From Morella rubra (lineage: Eukaryota > Streptophyta > Magnoliopsida > Fagales > Myricaceae): a stretch of 64,000 nucleotides of DNA. Shown here in pieces: positions 21,390 to 32,679 of this stretch (position 1 is the stretch's first letter; every line of letters starts with the position of its first letter). The position numbers and the translations under genes were made by a program. Under the pieces are notes generated by a model. It saw nothing but the letters and a program-made list of their open reading frames with translations. It was not told the DNA's origin and did not search any database. Where the stretch lies: contig CM025854.1 in assembly GCA_003952965.2 (NCBI GenBank), forward strand, positions 1,457,122-1,521,121. Reading direction: 5' to 3'.

Positions 21390-21560
21390 GCAAATGGTTC
21401 CTTTTAGGTTTGACACTTTTTCCCATTGTCGAAACCGATCGACGTCCTATATATATTTGTCGCTTTCAGAATTCATTTTCAATGTCTATTTCGTTTGACA
21501 AAAGAGAAAAGAAACAAATAGTTGGTCATTTTTTGTTAGCTATATATGCATATATAGTAC
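21390..21560 (+). repeat. Duplicated block R7, copy 1
   Basis: TTTTAGGTTTGACACTTTTT...CATTGTCGAAAC matches 39585-39615. AAAAGAGAAAAGAAA.AAATAGT.GGTCATTTTTT matches 55998-56040. The second copy is split by the long LINE, which therefore inserted into this block. Confidence 0.65.
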
Positions 21561-21901
21561 TCCACCCAGAAAACAAAAGAAACTGCAGGAAAAAGCAAAA
21601 ACAAAAGGACGAAGAGGAAAGTTGTATCAGTGATCTTTTATTTTTCAGCTCTATTCAAAGACGCGGTATCCTTTCCATGTCAACTTCTTTATATGGACCT
21701 TTTATATAGGGCAAATATAGAGTGGAGATGGTTATAATCTCAGATGTATCGATAAAGGAGAACTTTAGCAAATGTTAATATTAGTACAAGATTACATATT
21801 TATATAATAATAATAAAAAAACTTCTTTAATGGTACGGAGCAGTGGGAGAAATATCACTTGCAAGCCATGTGATTATCACACTTTATATTGGACATAAGG
21901 G

Positions 21902-21905
<4 letters not shown>

Positions 21906-21959
<54 letters not shown>
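21906..21959. repeat. (TA)n microsatellite
   Basis: About 54 bp of pure TA. The tyrosine/isoleucine ORF over it is an artefact. Confidence 0.95.
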
Positions 21960-21962
<3 letters not shown>

Positions 21963-21970
21963 TCAAAAAT

Positions 21971-22165
21971 ATCGCAAATACAGAGACATATTCGCATGTC
22001 GTGGATAGACACCCGAATGAATCAGAATTCTTCGAATAAATTTGAGGTTCGGGAATAATATATATATCGCAAATACAGAGTCATATTCGCATGTCGTGGA
22101 TAGGCACCCGAATGAATCAGAATTCTTGGAATAAACTTGAAGTACTTCGGGAATAATAGTAGTAC
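21971..22165. repeat. 95-bp tandem duplication
   Basis: ATCGCAAATACAGAG...CATATTCGCATGTCGTGGAT...GGGAATAATA occurs twice head-to-tail (starts 21971 and 22066) with few differences, directly after the TA tract. Confidence 0.9.
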
Positions 22166-22230
22166 AGCAGGCCGAGAAGAGTAGCTTATGAGGGAAGAAA
22201 GCTAGTTAGTGTGAGATTGCGATCGAAAAG

Positions 22231-22680
22231 CTTGTGGCCGCCTGGATTTCAAAAGTCCCATAACACACTTTGCGTTTTCATGATCATGAGCCTAACTGGC
22301 GTTACTTGAAACAATTATTCACACTTTTAGTTTATGATCACAAGAGTCAAGGCACAAAGCAAAGCTTTGAGAGTTCATGGCTTTTGGTTAGCACTCAAGT
22401 GGAAAAAAAAGCCAAGTGAGTGAGGTGTAAAGGATAATGACTCTGGGCAAGCAATTGCAAGGAAGCTGCAGCCATGTCCTATGAAAGAAGCAAGCAGCCA
22501 AGCACAGTGATTAGAAAAAGGATATGCTGAAGACAATGATTTGAAAGAAGATACACCATGGTGTCATATAAAGCATTGGCAAAGGTGTTGTATAGCATTC
22601 CATAGTTTAAAAATATTTCCAATCAGCTAAAACTATACTCTTATACCTATGTGTATGTTACTATTATATATCAATTAAAC
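22231..22680 (+). repeat. Duplicated block R1, copy 2
   Basis: Begins GTGGCCGCCTGGATTTC and matches 6872-7390 and 56049-56560 closely. The upstream GTGG is the intact pre-insertion sequence at the CACTA junction of copy 1. Confidence 0.85.
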
Positions 22681-24985
22681 CGCGGTGTATATAGGCCGCA
22701 ATGAATTAAAAGGACCTTGTAAAATTCCATTATTCATAACTTCCATTTATGTTCCAGATATATGTATATATTTATATATATCAATGTCACGTCATTAATG
22801 AGCTCTCGTCTCGTCTCGGCCTTCCTGGTTCTATATATGTAAGAGTAATATACTTTCTCATGAAGCCCGAGCCAGGGACGTAGAAAGGAAACAAAAACCC
22901 AAAATTATCCAGGGGAAGCTAGCTGCAAGTTGAAGAACCCAGCCTAGCTAGGCCGGGCTGAAATTAGAGTAGTACTGATGGACACATCTTCACTGATTAG
23001 CCTCCAGTTAATTAAGTGAGGCCCAAGGCAATATCATTAGACGATCGATTGTCAGAGCCAAAATAATACAATTACTTGAGGATCAGGTTAGAGGTAAAAA
23101 CTGACATTCCGTATCAGACTCAGTTGAATTGATTATCCGATCATCTAGCAAAGAATTTGTGGTGGAATAAAGGAGAATAGGAGATGCATTGTGGAACATT
23201 AATTAAGAAGCCGCGGATGAATCAACCTGCTGGAACCAACCTTTCTCCTTTAGTACACCATTAGAAGAATATGATTCCGGTTACAAAGCATCAAAGCCTT
23301 TCCGCTCTCCGCATGTCCAGAGCTTTTAATTTTTACGTGAAATTGCTTATACCCTCGATCGTGTGTCTTATAATACGTGGAGATGTTTCTAATATAATAT
23401 AACACAAGACTTTTCATGATTCTAAGTACTTCGTTATTAAACCATGCACGTACGTTTAATTGCTTCAATATATAGATATAGAAGAGCGTGATGAAGAGAC
23501 CACCAAAATCTTGAATTTATATGAACGAAGTGTTGGCGTATAATTTGGAGAGATTACAAAAATATCTTGTCTTCCATGATTCTAGCCTGAAAATCTGATT
23601 TATGAAGATAATGTATATCAAGATCTTGAATCAGGAAGTTTCCTCAAATTAAGATCTTTCCCGAATCAGGAAAATCTTCCCAAATCAAGATGATTTAGAT
23701 TTGTGTAAACAGCCTTAATTAGTTGATTTTGTATCAATTAGTTACCTTGTATAATTTGCCTCCTACTCTTATAAAAGGACAGTCCTTTCACTGTTTGACA
23801 CACCTCAAAATATATAAAGTATTATTCTCTTTCTTTGTCTTGTCTCTTATTTCAACATGAAGGGCCACACAAGTTTTCCTAGGAAACAGCCGCTCAAAAT
23901 ATATATCTAGGTTGTCTTCTAACCAGTGTTTCGTGTGCAGATTTATGTTTGTGGAATTCAAGTGTGAAACAAGCTGGAGAAAAACTCTAGAATCTGAAAA
24001 TAGCGACGAACACGTTTGTCACGAAACATATAACAGTTTTGTAATAAAAGCTTTCGTTACCTAGATGTACATTCAAAATATTGTCTCAGTGGAGGTCGCC
24101 CAAAATAAATAACAAAAAAATATTTTTTTGGTGACGAAAAACATTCGGCACGAGAATTAGAACGCTTTTGTGAGGATGAGAGTATTCAATCATTTGAGTG
24201 GACGACATAGTTTTCAAGTTAGATGATACCTTGGCACAGTGGCGGAATCAGAATAGAATTTGAAGGAGGGACAACTTATAAGGCGAAATGACAATTTTTT
24301 TTTTTTTTTTTATGTAATGCAAAAAAGTGTCTTAGAGTTAAAATATCGAAAATTAAAGACTAAAAATATTAAAAATGTTAGAAATACATGTAATGTATTA
24401 ATTGCTGAGGTTGAGATGTGGCAATTGGATCCTACGAGTCTGCATTTCTGAAAACGTTGCAAAATAACTTTGTTTTCAATAGTTTCCCCATTTTTTATCT
24501 ATTAAAGTCAATATAGACGTTGCAATTCGATATTCATTTTCCATTGTAGTAGATGTGTTTCATGACCATCATGGCTTTTTTTGTGGTGCTGCAACTTTTG
24601 GAGGAAGACTCATCTGTAATGATACAAGTGATTAATTTGTTCCCAAGACATGTGGAGTGGAAAATTCATGAGATAATTTATGCTATTTGGAAATAATTAT
24701 TTTGATTTATCAATAAAGAGTTCTTGTTGAGTTCTTGTTTTGATTTAAAAACAAAAAATTAAAAAAAATGAAAATTTAATGCAAAAATAAAATAAAATAA
24801 AACTTGAAGCCAATAGAGAAGTTGATAGATAATTTTGACACTCAAACACCACCTAAATATCTCATTTAGATGTGAGAGTCAAAAATAGGTGGAGAATATG
24901 CACAAATTGTATACAATTAATGAAAATTTGATGAAAAAAATAAAATAAAACTTGAAGAGAATAGAGAAGTTGATAGATACTTGAC
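22681..24985. other. Noncoding, unassigned
   Basis: No ORF above about 70 codons with recognisable features. Contains a T-run near 24296-24310 and two similar stretches near 24760-24850 and 24930-24990 (AAAATAAAATAAAACTTGAAG...AATAGAGAAGTTGATAGATA), a short local duplication. Confidence 0.5.
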
Positions 24986-25095
24986 AGCATGTAACACCCA
25001 TCTCTTGTTTGATCTACTTGTTTAATATAGTTTTATGTATAAGTTCTAATAGTTGTGCTCATGTGAAATATTTTTCTTCCTTGTGTTTGCTTTTA

Positions 25096-25450
25096 CTAGG
25101 GTCTGGCAGGGCAGGTGCTTGAGTGCTCGGGAAATAAGTCCCGGGGAAACTTGAGTTTTACGGTCGAGGTACTTGAGTTTTGAGGTCGGGGTACTTGAGT
25201 TTTGAGTCCCGGGGTAACTGAGTTTTGAGGCCAGGGTAATTGAGTTGTGATTCCCGGGGTTATTGGGTTTACATGCCTGGGGTCACAGAGGAGAAAATGC
25301 CCGGGGTTATTGGATTTACATGCCCAGGCTCGGGCTGAGTGGTACATGCCCGAGCATCTGAATGCAAGCCCGGGGATATTGGAGAGCTGGCTGCCCGGGG
25401 TTTATTTTTGGTCACGGGATGACAGAGCCCTTGTAGCCCGAGTTTACTTT
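25096..25450 (+). repeat. CCCGGGG minisatellite, first block
   Basis: Degenerate 25-30 bp units built on GTCCCGGGG and TACTTGAGTTTTGAGG-type sequence, repeated about ten times. ORFs on both strands here are translations of the repeat. Confidence 0.8.
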
Positions 25451-26254
25451 TCCTGTTATCTTTTTTCTACGTGTCTTAACCATGTGGTGTGCATTATATG
25501 CACTCTTACCATATTTTATCTAAACACTTAGATGAGGCTTTGTCATTGGCGCATAATTTAATGTACTGCTTGTTAAGAGATACGTGAGATATGGGGAGAT
25601 TAGGTGGCTGCTTATGATGGTACGACCTGATTTACATAATTGCCTAGACCTCTAGCTTAGGGTGTGTAGAGTGGCCAGGGGGAATTCACCAGGGAGTTAT
25701 GTTCGGTTTATATTGTCAGCAAAGATTTACTCGGCTAAAACTGATAACGACATTAGGAGAGAAACTTCATTTGACTTAAAGAGAAAGAGAGGGAAAGTGA
25801 CGTGAAACACCTGGTGACCAAAGAGATTGACCAAAGGATAAGAGGAGGAAGAGACCAAAGAAAAGGGAAGAGATTACGAGAAAGTTGGGAAAAAGTGAGG
25901 TATTTCGCCTGCACTTTTCTTTCCATCAGCTTTTGTCTTTTCTTTTCCTAACATAGTGTCTTGCTATTTTTAGGTGTCTTAATATTTCAAGAAGCAGTAC
26001 ATCAACCAGCTAAGGTAAGGGTGTAGAGTTTGTCTTAAATAGGGGTATTGGGGTTGTTCGGATTGTGCTTAAAACGTGACTTTTGTCATGAGATGAGAAA
26101 AGACAAGTAACCCATTCTTGTTTCTGTTAGATTTAAACCAAACAAAACATGTGAAGGGCTTATAAGAGAAAAGGGTCAAAAGGCTTTGGGGACTACCTGG
26201 GGCCAGATTCGATTTTTGAGAGGAAGGGGTTTATATATAAACCGTAAAGGTTTT

Positions 26255-26625
26255 GTTTTTACATGCCCGGGGAAAGTTTTTGTTTGAATGCCCGGGGAAG
26301 GTTTTTTTTGAATGCCCAGGAAAGACTTATATTTTTGTTATACGCCCAGTAAGCTTTTGTTTACATGCCCAGAAAGCTTTTGTTTACATGGCCGGGAAGC
26401 TTTTGTTTTTATCTATGCTGGGAAGATTTTGTTTACATGCCCGGGAAGACTATTTTTTTTGTATGTTCGAGAAGAGTTATGTTTTTATCTATGCCCGAGA
26501 AGACTATTTTTTTTGTATGTTCAAGAAGACTTATGTTTTTATCTATGCCCGGGGAGACTATTTTTTTTAGGCTCGGGAAGACTTTTCATTTATATGCCTC
26601 GGAGGCTTTTTCTTTTGGATACAGT
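26255..26625 (+). repeat. CCCGGGAAG minisatellite, second block
   Basis: About 12 units of 22-36 bp of the form ATGCCCGGGAAGACTTTTGTTTT. All three frames stay open because of the repeat and give Phe/Tyr-rich pseudo-proteins. Confidence 0.85.
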
Positions 26626-28299
26626 CAAGGGCCCTAAATCCTTGAGGTTTTTCTTGAATAGCCGGTCCTTAGTAGGTTTAGAAATAAAATAAATAAAACA
26701 ACCCAACCATATAAGTTGTTGGACTTGCCTATTACATCATGTGGTATTCCTATCGTTTCAATTATGATGACTGAATGTTAAGTTGATCGAGTCTAACACA
26801 TGAATCTTATGGAATGAAAAAAAAAATATCTTTTTATTGAAGATGAGACCCGACCATTAAGAAAAGTTACTGTGATTTAGGTTGCTTTATTTTACATGAC
26901 AGTTGGCATATGAAATCCATTGAAATTCTTTGATTACTTGATTATCAATGAGGCATATGATACATGTTGCATCATCATGTCATGGGTGTGGGAAAATCGA
27001 AGAACAGGATGACATGACTAGTGGTCCGATGACAGGGTGACGGTACCGATCACAATAGTGGGATAGTGCAAGCCACCACTGAAAGGAGTGGTTGGTATCC
27101 CTGGCGTGAAACAATATACGCTTGACAGGGTCCTGGTGCCGGGGCACGGGACAGTCCTAGAGGAGAGGAGGGACGCACAACCCAGACTCTGGGGTTAAAC
27201 AGAGAGACTGAAAGGACACCTCTGATGACAGAAAGGAAAGAAAGAAAGAAAGAAAGTAAGAAAGAAAGAAAGTGAAATGACCGGGAAACAGATGCATCAT
27301 CCTGCATTGCATCGATCATACATTGTTATCCTGTTTATGGTTATCAATGCTTAATTCTTATTGTTTACATGCTACGATAATTGTTCATACATGTTCTTTT
27401 TCCCCCTTACTGAGTCAGTAGGACTCACCCTTTATTTGTTTAATTTTCTTGTATGTACGCTATGGCTGTGGACCCTGGACGTAACAGATGTTAACTTTAT
27501 GAGCGAGGAGCTTTGGATGTTGACCCATACATTCTAGTAATGACAATCTGGACGTTTGTCACTGAGTCGTTTAGGTTTACGTGGGGTACGAGCCCCAATG
27601 GTACCTTAAGGAGCCTCCGACTATTCCAGTTCCCTTAGTTGAGGATTCAAGTTAGTTGATTTTGACCCGATTCTTTTGTTTGACGTCCCTCCTCCACCGA
27701 TGCCGCCGGTAGAAGATATCGGGGAAAATGAAATTATTGACCTAACCTCTGATACTGAGTCGATGGTTGACTAGATATTAGTTGTAGTCACTTTGGGTTT
27801 GGTTATTGTACATTCTAGTTGCAGTCTGTTGTTGTAGGATGGAAAACTGTAGACAGCTTCCACTTTTGTACTTACTTTCTCTTACGTTGTATCCTCGTGA
27901 AGGATTTTGTTCTTTTGTACTAGTGGAAAAATTTTGTATCTATATTTTGAGATTTCTTACTATCGTGTTTCTTCCTTAAGCCACAAGCTACCCTTAAATT
28001 TCACCTCATTACCAGATTGTAAAAAAAAAAAATTTATAAGTCCACCTATTTAATTGACTAAGTTATTTTATTATCCGTCTTTAATACAGTGTGACCTATT
28101 TGTTAAATCCCTGAAACTATTATTTTTCCTTCCTTATTATACTTATCTCTTTTCACTAAAACGTTTCCGCTAAACTTTTTCAAAGCCAATTATCAGGCCT
28201 TTATAAGATTAATTCGTGCAGTAATCTCCGCTTGTGTGTATTCTATTACTATATGAGAGCCTAGGGAGTAAGCACTAGCACGGGGCGTGACACAGTATA

Positions 28300-29320
28300 A
28301 ATAGAGTGACCAAATTTTCACTTGGAAATAAAAGAACCATAAGTAGTAGTAGTCTATGGATGCATGTTACAAAAGTAGTAGTAGTCTATGGATGGAAGTG
28401 TAATTTCTGTGTTAAATAGTAATTAAAATTATACGTGATCGATTTGTTTTTTCTACGGGTCTGTATTTGGTCTATTTCTAAACAAAATAACCTGGCAAAT
28501 TGGATCTAAATTTTTTCTTTTTGTCCTAAATATTGTGCTAGAGAAATTTCTAGCTTGGGAGCCCGCTTAGTGGATGATCTAATGCGAAGGAAAAAACTAC
28601 AGGACTTATTCAGTTAAAACTTATGCTATCAACAACGATAAAATTATAATGGTTCTCTTTACAACAAATTTGAAAGGCTATAATTAACACATTAAGAATA
28701 AAATATATTTTTATGTATATTCGCCCAAAAATAGATTAAAACAATAAAAGAAAGATCTCACCAAATTAGAATGAGAAAAGAATAAAAATATAACTAGAGA
28801 GGGAATTCCAAAAAAAAAAAAATAGATTACAACTATAAAAGACAGATCTCACCAAATTAAAATGAGAAAAAATATAAATATAAATAGATAGGGAATCTCT
28901 TATATGCTGATCAGCATAAGAGGAGCCCACACAAATAAACTGAAGGAAGGTGCCAACTACCATCCCGACACAAATTTCTCTACAAAAGAGAAGACAACTT
29001 TCGTGAGACGCGCTGCCAAAAAGTTGTCTTTTAACCAATCACTTGGCCTCCACGTGGCGGGACCATCCAACAGAATTTTTGTATGTTTTGATATTACACG
29101 GCTCTTAGTCGAAAGTGGAATGAAAAAACAGATTTTACTCTTTAATTTTTTATGTAATAAGATATATATAATAAATAAATTTTATTATAAATTTTATATT
29201 ATCAAAATTTTATATAAAATAACGTTAAATAAAATAGAGTCTAATTATTATGCATATTTATTTTTAAATTACATCATATAATTTAAAAAAAAAATTACAA
29301 AAGACGTTAATTATTACTAC
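28300..29320. other. Noncoding with an R5-like duplicated piece at 28930-29080
   Basis: CTGAAGGAAGGTGCCAACTACC through GGCGGGACCATCCAACAG matches 10650-10890. Two tandem similar stretches at 28730-28810 and 28815-28900 (AGATCTCACCAAATTA.AATGAGAAAA) lie before it. The ORF at 28904-29281 has no recognisable domain. Confidence 0.55.
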
Positions 29321-29800
29321 CATTAGTTATATATACGTACGGAAATTTTTAACATTGATTGTAAAAAGATACATATTCGATTTGACATTCGATTTGATCT
29401 GCGGAAAAATGCACGATGACTGACTTTTAATCTTGGACTAGTCCTCCTCCTGTGTTTTTATTCTTTTTTGATCGTTTTGTTGTTTTTTTTTTCTTGATGG
29501 AATTCTACAGTACTCTGATGGAACATTGAAAAAGAGCAGAACATACACCACAAAAAAAAGTACTAATGCACTAGTTTTGTTGTTTTGTTGTCTTTTTTTT
29601 CTTCGTGACAAGCAACTACATCACATGAAAGTTTTTTCATACTCGTCTTGTAGCTTAATCATGCGAGCCACATGGTCGACCCATAGTTGATCGCCAAAGC
29701 GATAATCATATGGAAGACAAAGTTTAGTGCGCTAATTATTGTTTTGCTTTACAAAATGAAAGTTAAAATTACTTAACTTTCCAAAAATAAAAACTTAGCC
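29320..29800. repeat. Duplicated block R3, fused copy 3 with an inversion junction
   Basis: 29325-29500 matches 11690-11900 in direct orientation (ACTTTTAATCTTGGACTAGT, TTCTTGATGGAATT). From about 29505 the sequence matches 16.38-16.74 kb directly, which is inverted relative to 12.0 kb (GACAAGCAACTACATCACATG, GTCGACCCATAGTTGATCGC). Confidence 0.7.
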
Positions 29801-29809
29801 CCTTAAATT

Positions 29810-29970
29810 TACTTGATTAATTACTGAATTGACCACTAAAAGACAACTAAAAGGCTGCGCCTTTTACTTGATCAAAAATAAAAGACAACTAAAAGGCCCT
29901 TAAACTTAGCCCCTAAAATTTACCTGATCAAAAATAAAAGACAACTAAAAGGCTGCGCCTTTTACGTTCT
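29810..29970. repeat. Tandem/palindromic AAAAGGCTGCGCCTTTT repeats
   Basis: AAAAGACAACTAAAAGGC occurs three times, twice followed by TGCGCCTTTTAC to give a perfect AAAAGGCNGCGCCTTTT-type palindrome. A single related stretch (AAAAGGCGCAGCCTTTG) is in block R5 near 59.67 kb. Confidence 0.75.
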
Positions 29971-30699
29971 CACGAAAGTTCCTCCTCTTTTGTATGACTA
30001 GGAACGAGCCTAAAAAAACACAAAAATTACGAAAGCTTCTAGAAAGGCGGAGCATTAGACTTTATGTGGTGTGGGCCAAAAATTTTGGCCCTAGGAAGAT
30101 AATTATAAAGAATTTCCTATCTTCCTATTAAATTATTTATTTTTATTATAAATAAATATAAAAAAATTTATTTAAATCATTATTTTCATTATAAATAAAT
30201 ATAAAAAATTTATTCAAATAGTTTATCTTTTTATTTTTTCATCAAATTCTAATATTTCAAAATTTTAACATTCAAATAAAAATCACAAAAAATAATAAAA
30301 CCCCAAAAATAAGACTTTAGCTAGAAGGATAAAAACGAGGCTGCTTTGATGACACTCAAAAGGCTGTCATTTATAAAGCGGAAAAAAGTCACAAGATTTG
30401 CATAGTAGCCGAGCTTGGCCATGGAATGCGTTCCATTGGGATTATAGTTGTTTACCGTTTGCTACTCAAATTAAATAGTTTAATTTGAAAAAAGATAAAT
30501 AAAATATATAAGTCTCATAATATTTAATACTGTCTATATTAATATTATACATATTGGACTTATCAATTAAAAAATAGTCAAATTCAGTGGAAAGTGTTAA
30601 AGAATATAAAATTAAAATTATGAAATTCTATATTTTTGAAACTCAGCTAAGCCCATTTTTTAATTAGACCAAATGGATACTTTGTCAGGTTATCCAAAA
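29971..30699. other. AT-rich noncoding
   Basis: No supported feature. Confidence 0.5.
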
Positions 30700-31350
30700 C
30701 ATTTGGGCTAAACAAGCCCAACTGATCAGCACGCATTCCCGCTTTTATTCCGTGATACCCTAGGAAATATCGTGGACTAACTGTCATGAAAGCCCAATAT
30801 CAACCGGTAAAAAATACAACAACGTCTGGGTTTCAAACATCTGACAAATTCGTTTATTATTTCTTTTAATAGGCACCCTTTCACAAATTCTTGTCAGACT
30901 TATTGAGCAACTTTCAAGCATTAATTACTGATTCTGTATAAATACTTACTTCATATGATATATCTCGTTAAGATGTACGGCATGAATTTTTACAAATTAG
31001 GTAGTGGGCCTAAAGGGAGTGTGGGGCAGTCGCAAAAGCCGCTTTAGCTTAACCATAAGCAATTCCTAATGGGCCTAAACGGAGATAGTGGGTTTCCATC
31101 AGGGAAAAGTCCAAATAATAAATTCCTTTTCAGGCTTTACAAGTTAGAGCTGAAACATTAATTTTGCCAGACCTTCCGTATTAGTAGAATTAATTGTATG
31201 AGAAAGATACGATAGAAATGCACGTGTGAGAGTCTGAAGAAGTTGAGTCTTTACATTGAAAAAGAGATCACAAATTTGGATGATTAATAAAGTATATTTG
31301 GGTCCAAACCTATAAACTTAATTAAGCTTCCATATACCTTAATGAGTAAT
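30700..31350 (+). repeat. Duplicated block R6, copy 2 left part
   Basis: Matches 17.26-17.81 kb in direct orientation (GCACGCATTCCCGCTTTTAT..., GACCTTCCGTATTAGT, AACCTATAAACTTA). It continues on the far side of copia-1 at 38459. Confidence 0.7.
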
Positions 31351-31355
31351 TTCTC

Positions 31356-31560
31356 TGTTGGCGTGAGTTGTAATGAGTTGTAAATGGGAGAAATTATAGG
31401 GAAGAGGGATGGAAAGAAATCCTTTCCTTCTCACTAGAGCATGATTATAGGAACCGGATTTGTTTAGCCAAAAATAGAAGATGTATTCTAGTCTATATAT
31501 ATATTTGTAATCAATGATTATGAAAGGACAAGAGAATGAAATATAGAAAATATTTTGCCA
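31356..31560 (+). repeat. copia-1 5' LTR
   Basis: Starts TGTTGGCGTGAGTTG and ends ATATTTTGCCA. Many single-base and small-indel differences from the 3' LTR mark an older insertion than copia-2. Confidence 0.9.
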
Positions 31561-31572
31561 TAGTATCAGAGG
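31561..31572 (+). promoter_or_regulatory. copia-1 primer-binding site
   Basis: TAGTATCAGAGG directly follows the LTR and matches the tRNA-Met complement TGGTATCAGAGC with two changes. Confidence 0.75.
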
Positions 31573-31634
31573 TCGGTTCTGGGTCTTCTCCTTCCCGAAA
31601 ACCCTAACACTTGTCTTTCCCTCCCTTGCCAACC

Positions 31635-32610
31635 ATGCCATCGGATTCTGATACAAAGCACCACGCTGATGCATCTCAGTCTGATTTCATGTTTACCGAA
31701 TTCACCACAAAAATCACTGAAGCTCTTAGCAAAGTCCAAACACCGACCCTATCCACTGAACCCCCTGCTGCTCCGATTGGCATCAAGTTGGACGGCACCA
31801 ACTATGCCCTCTGGTCCCAAGTTGTTGAGATGTACATCTCGGGCAAAGATAAGTTGGGATATATCAATGGTGATCTCCCACAACCACGTCGACGGATCCT
31901 TCCTTTCGCAAATGGCGCACAGACAACGCCATTGTCAAAGGCTGGCTAATTAACTCCATGGATTCCTCATTGATAGGGAATTTCATTCAGTTTCCTACTG
32001 CCAAAATGGTGTGGGACTCCATTGCTACCACCTATTTCGATGGTAGTGATACATCTCAGGTCTATGACCTCAGACGTCGTGTGACGCAGCTTAAACAAGC
32101 TGGAGGCTCCCTGGAGCAATACTACAACGATCTTCAGGGGTTATGGCATGAGATTGACTTCCGGCCTCCTAATCCAATGGAGTGTGCAGTTGATATTCAC
32201 AAGTATAATACTCTTCTTCAAGAAGACCGGGTGTACGTCTTCTTGGATGGCCTTGACGACCGGCTGGATAAGATCAGGGGCGATGTGCTGCAACTTCGTC
32301 CTTTTCCTACCGTGGAGCAAGCATATGCTCACTTTCGCCGTGAAGCTATTCACCAGACGATTATGATCACTGGCAGTGCAGAGGCTATTCCTGGCACTGT
32401 TCTCGCCACCAAAGGGCTTCGACTTTGGCCTGCCAACCTCACTTCTACCGTGCACAATGGAAAGCAGAAATCTCGTGTGGCGTTTGAAGGCTTGAAATGC
32501 ACCCATTGTGGCAATCAGAAGCATACATGAGAAATGTGCTTTAAGTTGCACGGGTATCCTGATTGGTGGAACGATCTCCAGGCAAAGAAACATCGTGACA
32601 CAGCTAGCAA
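31635..32610 (+). pseudogene. copia-1 gag
   Basis: Starts MPSDSDTKHHADASQ. The N-terminal domain has LDGTNYALWSQVVEMYISGK, typical of copia gag, then KMVWDSIATTYFDGSD and LDGLDDRLDKIRGDVLQLRP of the UBN2-like capsid region. A zinc knuckle CTHCGNQKHT-x-EMC follows, with a stop codon at the x. A frameshift near 31900 splits the first 90 residues from the rest. Gag would assemble the virus-like particle; this copy cannot make a full-length protein. Confidence 0.88.
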
Positions 32611-32679
32611 AGCCGAGGCTCCTGGTATCACCGCAATGGCTCATGCAGCGCCTCAGTTGTCATTTACACCCCGGTTGCC

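Larger units (their letters stand above)
24991..28294. mobile_element. 3.3-kb element with TG..CA ends, probable solo LTR or reduced LTR element
   Basis: Starts TGTAACACCC and ends GGGGCGTGACA, imperfect inverted termini. The flanks CAGCA (24986-24990) and CAGTA (28295-28299) resemble a 5-bp target duplication. The same kind of end closes the insert at 12150-13776. Inside are two CCCGGG-rich minisatellites and a late segment with a Pro-rich acidic reading (PPPPMPPVEDIGENEIIDLT near 27690-27760). No gag, protease, RT or integrase is recognisable. A very long LTR left by recombination would fit; the exact family is not determined. Confidence 0.5.

Noticed and set aside
25096..26625. Regular repeats that might be a CRISPR-like array
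   Set aside because: Units vary in length and sequence, have no unique spacers, and lie in plant nuclear DNA; a minisatellite explains them.
26253..26692. Three overlapping ORFs of 90-126 codons resembling membrane proteins
   Set aside because: All three frames are open at once over a CCCGGG minisatellite; hydrophobicity comes from TTTTGTTT spacers.
28904..29281. 125-codon ORF
   Set aside because: Runs from an R5-like duplicated noncoding piece into AT-rich filler; the corresponding frame is not kept near 10.8 kb.
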